In this document: positions 15,323 to 25,502 of the stretch, in pieces
Layout: each line of letters begins with the position of its first letter
Position numbering within the stretch: the first letter of the stretch is position 1
Assembly (NCBI RefSeq): GCF_008831285.2
Contig: NC_045145.1
Location: 15,828,040-15,870,801, forward strand
DNA from: Nymphaea colorata
Taxonomy: Eukaryota > Streptophyta > Magnoliopsida > Nymphaeales > Nymphaeaceae
Direction: 5' to 3'
Length of the DNA: 42,762 nt
Notes under the pieces: generated by a model
What the model saw: only the letters and a program-made list of their open reading frames with translations
Told to the model about the DNA's origin: nothing
Databases searched by the model: none
Program-made: the position numbers and the translations under genes

Positions 15323-18300
15323 AAGTCTGTTGATCCGGTCCCAATCCTAGTTTCAAATCCAACCATTTTAGAATCAGACAAGACCACTGATTTAAGCCCA
15401 CTACAGGCGGCGAATGCAATAATTTCCGGATCATATAAGACTGTTGATCCGGGCACACTAGTAGTTTTACATCCAAAAATTTTAGGATCAGACAAGACCA
15501 TTGATCGAAGCCCATTACAGGCGGCAAGTGCAACAATTTCCAGATCATATAAGACCGTTGATCTAGGCACACTGCTGGTTTCAAATTCAACAATTTTAGA
15601 ATGACACAAGACCAGTAATCGAAGCCCATTACATGCGGCGAATGCAATAATTTTCGGATCATATAAGACCGTTGATTCGGGCCCACTTCTAGTTCAAATC
15701 CAACAATTTTAGAATCAGACAAGACCACTGATTCAAGCCCACTACAGGCAGCGAATGCAACAATTTGCGGAACATATAAGACTGTTGATCCGGGCACACT
15801 ACTAGTTTTACATCCTACAATTTTAGGATTAGACAAGACCACTGATCGAAGCCCACTACAGGCGGCAAGTGCAACAATTTCCAGATCATATAAGACCGTT
15901 GATCAGGGCACACTACTGGTTTCAAATCCAACAATTTTAGCATCACACAAGACCAGTAATCGAAGCCCATTACAGGCGGCAAATGCAATAATTTCTGGAT
16001 CATATAAGACCGTTGATCTGGTCCCAATCCTAGTTTCAAATCCAACAATTTTAGAATCAAACAAGACCACTGATTTAAGCCCACTACAGGCGGCGAATGC
16101 AACAATTTTCGGATCATATAAGACTGTTGATCCGGGCACACTACTAGTTTTACATCCAACAATTTTAGGATCAGACAAGACCACTGATCCAAGCCCACTA
16201 CAGGCGGCAAGTGCAACAATTTTCAGATCATATAAGACCGTTGATCCAGGCACACTACTGGTTTCAAATCCAACAATTTTAGAATCACACAGGACCAGTA
16301 ATCGAAGCCCATTACAGGCGGCGAATGCAATAATTTTCGGATCATATAAGTCCGTTGATCCGGGCCCACTTCTAGTTTCAAATCCAACAATTTTAGAATC
16401 AGACAAGACCACTGATTCAAGCCCACTACAGGCAGCGAATGCAACAATTTGCGGATCATATAAGACTGTTGATCCGGGCACACTACTAGTTTTACATCCT
16501 ACAATTTTAGGATTAGACAAGACCACTGATCGAAGCCCACTACAGGCGGCAAGTGCAATAATTTCCAGATCATATAAGACCGTTGATCCGGGCACACTAC
16601 AGGCGGCGAATGCAATAATTTCTGGATCATATAAGTCTGTTGATCCGGTCCCAATCCTAGTTTCAAATCCAACCATTTTAGAATCAGACAAGACCACTGA
16701 TTCAAGCCCACTACAGGCGGCGAATGCAATAATTTCCGGATCATATAAGACTGTTGATCCGGGCACACTAGTAGTTTTACATCCAAAAATTTTAGGATCA
16801 GACAAGACCACTGATCGAAGCCCATTACAGGCGGCAAGTGCAACAATTTCCAGATCATATAAGACCGTTGATCTAGGCACACTGCTGGTTTCAAATTCAA
16901 CAATTTTCGGATCATATAAGACCGTTGATTCGGGCCCACTTCTAGTTCAAATCCAACAATTTTAGAATCAGACAAGACCACTGATTCAAGCCCACTACAG
17001 GCAGCGAATGCAACAATTTGCGGAACATATAAGACTGTTGATCCGGGCACACTACTAGTTTTACATCCAACAATTTTAGGATTAGACAAGACCACTGATC
17101 GAAGCCCAATACAGGCGGCAAGTGCAACAATTTCCAGATCATATAAGACCGTTGATCAGGGCACACTACTGGTTTCAAATCCAACAATTTTAGCATCACA
17201 CAAGACCAGTAATCGAAGCCCATTACAGGCGGCAAATGCAATAATTTCTGGATCATATAAGACCGTTGATCTGGTCCCAATCCTAGTTTCAAATCCAACA
17301 ATTTTAGAATCAAACAAGACCACTGATTTAAGCCCACTACAGGCGGCGAATGCAACAATTTTCGGATCATATAAGACTGTTGATCCGGGCACACTACTAG
17401 TTTTACATCCAACAATTTTAGGATCAGACAAGACCACTGATCCAAGCCCACTACAGGCGGCAAGTGCAACAATTTCCAGATCATATAAGACCGTTGATCC
17501 GGACACACTACTGGTTTCAAATCCAACAATTTTAGAATCACACAGGACCAGTAATCGAAGCCCATTACAGGCGGCGAATGCAATAATTTCTGGATCATAT
17601 AAGACTGTTGATCCGGTCCCAATCCTAGTTTCAAATCCAACAATTTTAGAATCAGACAAGACCACTGATTTAAGCCCATTACAGGCGGCGAATGCGACAA
17701 TTTTCGGATCATATAAGACTGTTGATCCGGGCACACTACTAGTTTTACATCCAACAATTTTAGGATCAGACAAGACCACTGATCGAAGCCCACTACAGGC
17801 GGCAAGTGCAACAATTTCCAGATCATATAAGACCGTTGATCCGGGCACACTACAGGCGGCGAATGCAATAATTTCTGGATCATATAAGTCTGTTGATCCG
17901 GTCCCAATCCTAGTTTCAAATCCAACCATTTTAGAATCAGACAAGACCACTGATTCAAGCCCACTACAGGCGGCGAATGCAATAATTTCCGGATCATATA
18001 AGACTGTTGATCCGGGCACACTAGTAGTTTTACATCCAAAAATTTTAGGATCAGACAAGACCACTGATCGAAGCCCATTACAGGCGGCAAGTGCAACAAT
18101 TTCCAGATCATATAAGACCGTTGATCTAGGCACACTGCTGGTTTCAAATTCAACAATTTTCGGATCATATAAGACCGTTGATTCGGGCCCACTTCTAGTT
18201 CAAATCCAACAATTTTAGAATCAGACAAGACCACTGATTCAAGCCCACTACAGGCAGCGAATGCAACAATTTGCGGAACATATAAGACTGTTGATCCGGG

Positions 18301-19085
18301 CACACTACTAGTTTTACATCCAACAATTTTAGGATTAGACAAGACCACTGATCGAAGCCCAATACAGGCGGCAAGTGCAACAATTTCCAGATCATATAAG
18401 ACCGTTGATCAGGGCACACTACTGGTTTCAAATCCAACAATTTTAGCATCACACAAGACCAGTAATCGAAGCCCATTACAGGCGGCAAATGCAATAATTT
18501 CTGGATCATATAAGACCGTTGATCTGGTCCCAATCCTAGTTTCAAATCCAACAATTTTAGAATCAAACAAGACCACTGATTTAAGCCCACTACAGGCGGC
18601 GAATGCAACAATTTTCGGATCATATAAGACTGTTGATCCGGGCACACTACTAGTTTTACATCCAACAATTTTAGGATCAGACAAGACCACTGATCCAAGC
18701 CCACTACAGGCGGCAAGTGCAACAATTTCCAGATCATATAAGACCGTTGATCCGGACACACTACTGGTTTCAAATCCAACAATTTTAGAATCACACAGGA
18801 CCAGTAATCGAAGCCCATTACAGGCGGCGAATGCAATAATTTCTGGATCATATAAGACTGTTGATCCGGTCCCAATCCTAGTTTCAAATCCAACAATTTT
18901 AGAATCAGACAAGACCACTGATTTAAGCCCATTACAGGCGGCGAATGCGACAATTTTCGGATCATATAAGACTGTTGATCCGGGCACACTACTAGTTTTA
19001 CATCCAACAATTTTAGGATCAGACAAGACCACTGATCGAAGCCCACTACAGGCGGCAAGTGCAACAATTTCCAGATCATATAAGA
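15323..19085 (+). repeat. About three tandem copies of a 1253-bp higher-order block
   Basis: The marker GATCAGGGCACAC lies at 15901, 17154 and 18407, exactly 1253 bp apart. Companion markers repeat at the same spacing: AAGTCTG at 16633 and 17886, and the 1-bp-deleted TAGTTCAAATCC near 16945 and 18198. 1253 equals twelve 114-bp monomers minus two 57-bp half-units minus 1 bp. The first copy keeps one of those half-units (AAGTCTG at 15323 to 16633 is 1310 bp). The third copy diverges after about 19085. A related block lies near 11.0-12.3 kb (AAGTCTG at 11105, offset 5528 = 4275 + 1253). Confidence 0.88.
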
Positions 19086-19870
19086 CTGTTGATCCGGGCA
19101 CATTACTGGTTTCAAATCCATCAATTTTAGAATCACACAAGACCAGTAATCGAAGCCCATTACAGGCGGCGAATGCAATAATTTCTGGATCATATAAGAC
19201 CGTTGATCCGGGCCCACTTCTAGTTTCAAATCCAACAATTTTAGAGTCAGACAAGACCACTGATTTAAGCCCACTACAGGCGGCGAATGCAACAACTTTC
19301 AGATCATATAAGACTGTTGATCCGGGCACACTACTGTTTTCAAATCCAACAATTTTGGAATCACACAAGACCAGTAATCGAAGCCCATTACAGGCGGTGA
19401 ATGCAATAATTTCTGGATCATATAAGACCGTTGATCCGGCCCCAATCCTAGTTTCAAATCCAACAATTTTAGGATCAGACAAGACCACTGATTTAAGCCC
19501 ACTGCAGGCGGCGAATGCAACATTTTTCGGATCATATAAGACTGTTGATCCGGGCACACTACTAGTTTTACATCCAACAATTTTAGGATCAGACAAGACC
19601 ACTGATCCATGCCCACTACAGGCGGCAAGTGCAACAATTTCCAGATCATATAAGACCGTTGATCCGAGCACACTACTGGTTTCAAATCCAACAATTTTAG
19701 AATCACACAGGACCAGTAATCGAAGCCCATTACAGGCCGCGAATGCAATAATATCTGGATCATATAAGACCGTTGATCCGGACCAACTTCTAGTTTCAAA
19801 TCCAACAATTTTAGAATCAGACAAGACCACTGATTTAAGCCCACTACAGGCGGCGAATGCAACAATTTTC

Positions 19871-19875
19871 GGATC
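19871..19875. repeat. Left target-site duplication of the truncated element
   Basis: GGATC directly precedes the LTR start TGTTAAAATAG at 19876, as in the full element. No matching GGATC flanks the 3' end of the fragment, consistent with loss of its 3' side. Confidence 0.85.
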
Positions 19876-20157
19876 TGTTAAAATAGATGTAATGGGGAAT
19901 CGGGTCCATTTCTGGACCCGGTCCCATGGGGCACGGGTACCGAGGCCGGCTCGATACCCTAGGCGGCATTCTTCTCTCCATCCTATATAATCTTCACTTA
20001 AGTGTAATTGTGTGATTAAGTGAAATAATTTTCTCTCTCCTAGGGTTGCGGTGTGCACCTAGGTCAGAGCTTCCCGTGGTTTTTTCCTCTTTCTGAGGTT
20101 TTTCCACGTATATCGTGTGTTCCTCTCTTCTTCTTTCGTGTGTTGCATGTTTCTACA
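19876..20157 (+). repeat. LTR of the truncated copia copy (282 bp)
   Basis: It begins TGTTAAAATAG and ends TTCTACA, with TATATAA at 19984-19990. At the diagnostic site AATCGGG it carries T like the 5' LTR of the full element (the 3' LTR has AACCGGG). It lacks the two other C-to-T changes and the 1-bp deletion of that 5' LTR. It has a private G-to-A change (CTCGATACC) and a private change near the TATA box (CTCCATCC). Confidence 0.93.
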
Positions 20158-20169
20158 TGGTATCAGAGC
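20158..20169 (+). other. Primer-binding site (tRNA-iMet) in the truncated copy
   Basis: TGGTATCAGAGC follows the LTR terminus directly and matches the complement of the 3' end of plant initiator tRNA-Met, the usual copia primer. Confidence 0.88.
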
Positions 20170-22771
20170 CGTGAGATCGTTCGGCTTCGTCTCGTATTTT
20201 CGTAGTCGCCCTTGCAGTGCAGCCGCCTGCGCCGTTAGGGTTTCCCGCGCCGCCGCCATTGGGATCTTTTGCGTCGCCGCCGTCAGACGATCCAGCGCCG
20301 CCGCCTGTTGCCGCTTGTGACTTCCGCTGCCGTGGGTCAGACAAGACCACTGATCGAAGCCCACTACAGGCGGCAAGTGCAACAATTTCCAGATCATATA
20401 AGACTGTTGATCCGGGCACATTACTGGTTTCAAATCCATCAATTTTAGAATCACACAAGACCAGTAATCGAAGCCCATTACAGGCGGCGAATGCAATAAT
20501 TTCTGGATCATATAAGACCGTTGATCCGGGCCCACTTCTAGTTTCAAATCCAACAATTTTAGAATCAGACAAGACCACTGATTTAAGCCCACTACAGGCG
20601 GCGAATGCAACAATTTCTGGATCATATAAGACTGTTGATCCGGGCACACTAGTAGTTTTACATCCAAAAATTCTAGTATCAGACAAGACCACTGATCCAA
20701 GCCCACTACAGGCGGCAAGTGCAACAATTTCCAGATCATATAAGACCGTTGATCCGGGCACACTACTGGTTTCAAATTCAACAATTTTAGAATCACACAA
20801 GACCAGTAATCGAAGCCCATTACAGGCGACGAATGCAATAATTTTCGGATCATATAAGACCGTTGATCCGGGCCCACTTCTAGTTTCAAATCCAACAATT
20901 TTAGAATCAGACAAGACCACTGATTCAAGCCCACTACAGGCAGCGAATGCAACAATTTGCGGATCATATAAGACTGTTGATCCGGGCACACTACTAGTTT
21001 TACATCCTACAATTTTAGGATTAGACAAGACCACTGATCGAACAACAATTTCCAGATCATATAAGACCGTTGATCAGGGCACACTACTGGTTTCAAATCC
21101 AACAATTTTAGCATCACACAAGACCAGTAATCGAAGCCCATTACAGGCGGCAAATGCAATAATTTCTGGATCATATAAGACCGTTGATCTGGTCCCAATC
21201 CTAGTTTCAAATCCAACAATTTTAGAATCAAACAAGACCACTGATTTAAGCCCACTACAGGCGGCGAATGCAACAATTTTCGGATCATATAAGACTGTTG
21301 ATCCGGGCACACTAGTAGTTTTACATCCAAAAATTTTAGGATCAGACAAGACCACTGATCGAAGCCCATTACAGGCGGCAAGTGCAACAATTTCCAGATC
21401 ATATAAGACCGTTGATCTGGGCACACTACTGGTTTCAAATTCAACAATTTTAGAATGACACAAGACCAGTAATCGAAGCCCATTACATGCGGCGAATGCA
21501 ATAATTTTCGGATCATATAAGACCGTTGATCCGGGCCCACTTCTAGTTCAAATCCAACAATTTTAGAATCAGACAAGACCACTGATTCAAGCCCACTACA
21601 GGCAGCGAATGCAACAATTTGCGGAACATATAAGACTGTTGATCCGGGCACACTACTAGTTTTACATCCTACAATTTTAGGATTAGACAAGACCACTGAT
21701 CGAAGCCCACTACAGGCGGCAAGTGCAACAATTTCCAGATCATATAAGACCGTTGATCAGGGCACACTACTGGTTTCAAATCCAACAATTTTAGCATCAC
21801 ACAAGACCAGTAATCGAAGCCCATTACAGGCGGCAAATGCAATAATTTCTGGATCATATAAGACCGTTGATCTGGTCCCAATCCTAGTTTCAAATCCAAC
21901 AATTTTAGAATCAAACAAGACCACTGATTTAAGCCCACTACAGGCGGCGAATGCAACAATTTTCGGATCATATAAGACTGTTGATCCGGGCACACTACTA
22001 GTTTTACATCCAACAATTTTAGGATCAGACAAGACCACTGATCCAAGCCCACTACAGGCGGCAAGTGCAACAATTTTCAGATCATATAAGACCGTTGATC
22101 CGGACACACTACTGGTTTCAAATCCAACAATTTTAGAATCACACAGGACCAGTAATCGAAGCCCATTACAGGCGGCGAATGCAATAATTTCTGGATCATA
22201 TAAGACTGTTGATCCGGTCCCAATCCTAGTTTCAAATCCAACAATTTTAGAATCAGACAAGACCACTGATTTAAGCCCATTACAGGCGGCGAATGCGACA
22301 ATTTTCGGATCATATAAGACTGTTGATCCGGGCACACTACTAGTTTTACATCCAACAATTTTAGGATCAGACAAGACCACTGATCGAAGCCCACTACAGG
22401 CGGCAAGTGCAACAATTTCCAGATCATATAAGACCGTTGATCAGGGCACACTACTGGTTTCAAATCCAACAATTTTAGCATCACACAAGACCAGTAATCG
22501 AAGCCCATTACAGGCGGCAAATGCAATAATTTCTGGATCATATAAGACCGTTGATCTGGTCCCAATCCTAGTTTCAAATCCAACAATTTTAGAATCAAAC
22601 AAGACCACTGATTTAAGCCCACTACAGGCGGCGAATGCAACAATTTTCGGATCATATAAGACTGTTGATCCGGGCACACTACTAGTTTTACATCCAACAA
22701 TTTTAGGATCAGACAAGACCACTGATCCAAGCCCACTACAGGCGGCAAGTGCAACAATTTTCAGATCATAT

Positions 22772-23911
22772 AAGACTGTTGATCCGGGCACATTACTGGT
22801 TTCAAATCCATCAATTTTAGAATCACACAAGACCAGTAATCGAAGCCCATTACAGGCGGCGAATGCAATAATTTCTGGATCATATAAGACCGTTGATCCG
22901 GGCCCACTTCTAGTTTCAAATCCAACAATTTTAGAATCAGACAAGACCACTGATTTAAGCCCACTACAGGCGGCGAATGCAACAACTTTCAGATCATATA
23001 AGACTGTTGATCCGGGCACACTACTGTTTTCAAATCCAACAATTTTGGAATCACACAAGACCAGTAATCGAAGCCCATTACAGGCGGCGAATGCAATAAT
23101 TTCTGGATCATATAAGACCGTTGATCCGGCCCCAATCCTAGTTTCAAATCCAACAATTTTAGGATCAGACAAGACCACTGATTTAAGCCCACTGCAGGCG
23201 GCGAATGCAACATTTTTCGGATCATATAAGACTGTTGATCCGGGCACACTACTAGTTTTACATCCAACAATTTTAGGATCAGACAAGACCACTGATCGAA
23301 GCCCACTACAGGCGGCAAGTGCAACAATTTCCAGATCATATAAGACTGTTGATCCGGGCACATTACTGGTTTCAAATCCATCAATTTTAGAATCACACAA
23401 GACCAGTAATCGAAGCCCATTACAGGCGGCGAATGCAATAATTTCTGGATCATATAAGACCGTTGATCCGGGCCCACTTCTAGTTTCAAATCCAACAATT
23501 TTAGAATCAGACAAGACCACTGATTTAAGCCCACTACAGGCGGCGAATGCAACAACTTTCAGATCATATAAGACTGTTGATCCGGGCACACTACTGTTTT
23601 CAAATCCAACAATTTTGGAATCACACAAGACCAGTAATCGAAGCCCATTACAGGCGGTGAATGCAATAATTTCTGGATCATATAAGACCGTTGATCCGGC
23701 CCCAATCCTAGTTTCAAATCCAACAATTTTAGGATCAGACAAGACCACTGATTTAAGCCCACTGCAGGCGGCGAATGCAACATTTTTCGGATCATATAAG
23801 ACTGTTGATCCGGGCACACTACTAGTTTTACATCCAACAATTTTAGGATCAGACAAGACCACTGATCCATGCCCACTACAGGCGGCAAGTGCAACAATTT
23901 CCAGATCATAT
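22772..23911 (+). repeat. Tandem duplication of a 570-bp satellite block
   Basis: Five monomers are duplicated in tandem (22772-23341 and 23342-23911). Shared rare markers sit 570 bp apart: CAACTTTCAG (22984, 23554), GATCCGGCCCC (near 23124, 23694) and AACATTTTTCGG (near 23209, 23779). The second copy leads directly into the retrotransposon insertion site. Confidence 0.85.
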
Positions 23912-24130
23912 AAGACCGTTGATCCGAGCACACTACTGGTTTCAAATCCAACAATTTTAGAATCACACAGGACCAGTAATCGAAGCCCATTACAGGCCGC
24001 GAATGCAATAATATCTGGATCATATAAGACCGTTGATCCGGGCCAACTTCTAGTTTCAAATCCAACAATTTTAGAATCAGACAAGACCACTGATTTAAGC
24101 CCACTACAGGCGGCGAATGCAACAATTTTC

Positions 24131-24135
24131 GGATC
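24131..24135. repeat. Target-site duplication, left copy
   Basis: GGATC immediately before the 5' LTR, identical to 29357-29361 after the 3' LTR. In uninterrupted satellite this is the single GGATC of TTTTCGGATCATATAAG. Confidence 0.97.
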
Positions 24136-24416
24136 TGTTAAAATAGATGTAATGGGGAATCGGGTCCATTTCTGGACCCGGTCCCATGGGGCACGGGTAT
24201 CGAGGCCGGCTCGGTACCCTAGGTGGCATTCTTCTCCCCTCCTATATAATCTTCACTTAAGTGTAATTGTGTGATTAAGTGAAATAATTTTCTCTCTCCT
24301 AGGGTTGCGGTGTGCACCTAGGTCAGAGCTTCCCGTGGTTTTTTCCTCTTTCTGAGGTTTTTCCACGTATATCGTGTGTTCCTCTCTTCTTCTTTCGTGT
24401 GTTGCATGTTTCTACA
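24136..24416 (+). repeat. 5' LTR (281 bp)
   Basis: It starts TGTTAAAATAG and ends TTCTACA. Relative to the 3' LTR it has three T-for-C differences (AATCGGG, GGTATCGAG, TAGGTGGCA) and one missing base just upstream of the TATA box (CTCCCCTCC versus CTCTCCCTCC). All three positions are C in CG or CCG context in the other copy, as expected for deamination of methylated cytosine. Confidence 0.97.
24243..24249 (+). promoter_or_regulatory. Probable TATA box of the 5' LTR promoter
   Basis: TATATAA sits about 107 bp into the LTR and is conserved in all three LTR copies (also 19984-19990 and 29183-29189). It is followed by the palindrome CACTTAAGTG. Transcription would be expected to start roughly 25-35 bp downstream; the exact R boundary is not visible. 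Confidence 0.6.
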
Positions 24417-24428
24417 TGGTATCAGAGC
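24417..24428 (+). other. Primer-binding site (tRNA-iMet)
   Basis: TGGTATCAGAGC directly abuts the 5' LTR end and is complementary to the 3' end of plant initiator tRNA-Met, where minus-strand cDNA synthesis is primed. Confidence 0.93.
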
Positions 24429-24764
24429 CGTGAGATCGTTCGGCTTCGTCTCGTATTTTCGTAGTCGCCCTTGCACCGCAGCCGCCTGCGCCGTTAGGGT
24501 TTCCCGCGCCGCCGCCATTGGGATCTTTTGCGTCGCCGCCGTCAGACGATCCAGCGCCGCCGCCTGTTGCCGCTTGTGACTTCCGCTGCCGTGGGTGTCT
24601 CCTTTTCCGCCGTCGGTCGATCCAGCGCCATCCCATCTTTCCGCTGCCGTGGGTGTCCAGCGCCGTCACGTCTCTGCGTCGCCATCGTCGGGCAATCCAG
24701 CGCCCTCGCCGACACCTAAGGTTCCGGGTGGTGCTGGTGTTTCAGCCGCTGCCGTGCTGTCTTG
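24429..24764 (+). other. Untranslated leader, GC-rich with short direct repeats
   Basis: About 336 bp between the primer-binding site and the gag ATG, rich in CGCCG runs. TCCAGCGCC occurs four times (24550, 24621, 24656, 24696), and a 19-bp direct repeat beginning TTCCGCTGCC lies at 24581-24599 and 24639-24657. The truncated copy at 20337 breaks inside the first of these 19-bp repeats. Short open frames here are alternative-frame noise. Packaging or dimerisation signals normally lie in this region but none can be pointed to. Confidence 0.7.
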
Positions 24765-25502
24765 ATGGCGGAAGAGCTTGCACCTAAAAGTGATATGGCC
24801 TTTGACGAGGGCAGCGCTCCCAAGAGCGAGATGTTGCCGGTTCAGGTCACGCCCATTCGTCTGACTAAAGACAATTATCTCTCTTGGTCTGCTGCTCTCG
24901 AGATTGGGATAACGAGCCGTGGTCGTCTTTCCTATATCACAGGCGACAAACCGGCGCCCAGCAAAACTGATCCTCAATGGGCGACGTGGGTGTTGGAAGA
25001 CAGTCAGGTTAAGGTGTGGATCATTAGCTCTGTGTCCGCTGATATTCAGCCTCTTATTCTGCGGAAGCCGACTTCGTTTGATATGTGGACTGTGCTTGCA
25101 AGGATGTATGGTCGCAAGAAAAGGGTTCTGCGTACGTATCAGATTAAACGCAGTATTTATTCTCTGAAACAGGGTGACCTGTCTGTTGCCTCCTTCTATG
25201 CAGCCCTGAGAACTAAGTGGGAGGAACTTGATTATCATGTGAATGATAACTGGGACTGTGGTTCTGATCATGCTCGGTACTGGGAAAAGGAATGGATGGA
25301 CCGGACATTCCTCTTCCTTGGAGGCTTGCGTGATGAGTTTGAATCCATTCAGAGTCAAATTCTCAACTGTGATGAGATTCCTGGAATAGAAGATGTTTAT
25401 GCCAGAGTGGAATCCGAGGAACAAAGGCGTCAAGTGATGCAAATTGACCCCAGTCACGGGACTGGTCCCTCGGCCTTTGTTAGCCGTTCTTCTGTGTCTT
25501 GA
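24765..25502 (+). pseudogene. gag: Gag capsid part of copia gag-pol, ended by a premature TGA
   Basis: The structural Gag portion would assemble the cytoplasmic virus-like particle. It encodes 245 residues from ATG 24765 (context CTTGATGGCG) to TGA 25500-25502. Residues about 29-42 (TPIRLTKDNYLSWS) match the copia N-terminal Gag signature, and about 70-225 resemble the UBN2-type Gag region, ending with the FLGGLRDEFE and ARVESEEQRRQ segments common in plant copia elements. The frame continues after the TGA straight into a zinc knuckle and protease, so the stop truncates an originally continuous polyprotein. A CGA-to-TGA transition is the simplest explanation, unproven without relatives. The ATG is preferred over an upstream TTG in the same frame. 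Confidence 0.9.

Larger units (their letters stand above)
1..19875 (+). repeat. Tandem satellite array, left segment (114-bp monomer, 342-bp trimer)
   Basis: Uninterrupted head-to-tail repeats. Starts of the GACCACTGAT/GACCAGTAAT box recur every 114 bp (for example 2727, 2841, 2955, 3069, 3183, 3297, 3411). Three variants alternate: A (box followed by TTAAG or TTCAAG, later TTTTACATC), B (CGAAG, AAGTGCAACAATTTCCAG, later ACTGGTTTCAAATC) and C (AGTAATCGAAG, GCAATAATTTCTGG, later GGGCCCACTTCTAG). Together they form a 342-bp higher-order unit. Each 114-bp monomer splits into two 57-bp halves that both begin CAACAATTTT. The first 2.4 kb is visibly more diverged, with more substitutions and small indels, than the later part. 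No cellular gene is seen in this stretch; the long open frames are a by-product of the 38-codon period. Centromeric, pericentromeric or subtelomeric location cannot be decided from sequence alone. Confidence 0.97.
19876..20337 (+). mobile_element. Truncated 5' end of the copia retrotransposon
   Basis: The fragment holds one complete LTR (19876-20157), the primer-binding site and about 180 bp of leader, corresponding to 24136-24596 of the full element. It ends abruptly at CCGTGGGT, where satellite resumes as (T)CAGACAAGACC with one shared T at the join. It has no coding capacity. About 0.8 kb of upstream satellite (from about 19020) is near-identical to that upstream of 24136 at the same 4260-bp offset. 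This points to one insertion whose 5' junction was copied. The satellite to its right resembles that starting near 14520 rather than the satellite right of the full element. Confidence 0.93.
20338..24135 (+). repeat. Tandem satellite array, middle segment
   Basis: Same 114-bp satellite and orientation as the left segment. From 20338 to about 21030 it follows the block near 14521-15220, sharing ACATCCAAAAATTCTAG and the AAATCCATCAATTTTAG variant. The GATCAGGGCAC marker recurs at 21072, 21755 and 22439 (683 and 684 bp, six monomers). A 21-bp deletion lies near 21042. No gene other than the satellite is seen. Confidence 0.96.

Noticed and set aside
1-19875. CRISPR-like regularly spaced repeats
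   Set aside because: There are no unique spacers between repeats; every base belongs to a contiguous tandem monomer, and the context is a plant retrotransposon.
18409-20058. Minus-strand open frame joining antisense LTR to satellite; a similar LTR-antisense start appears at 29257
   Set aside because: Produced by the LTR being open in antisense next to an open satellite frame; no independent evidence of a gene.
19876-20157. Solo LTR or independent second insertion
   Set aside because: The LTR continues into the primer-binding site and leader, has no right-hand GGATC, and shares its upstream flank with the full element, so it is a truncated duplicate.
20217-21458. A chimeric open frame starting in the retrotransposon leader and running 413 codons into satellite
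   Set aside because: It has no ATG at the start (GTG), and arises where leader sequence happens to join an open satellite frame at 20337.
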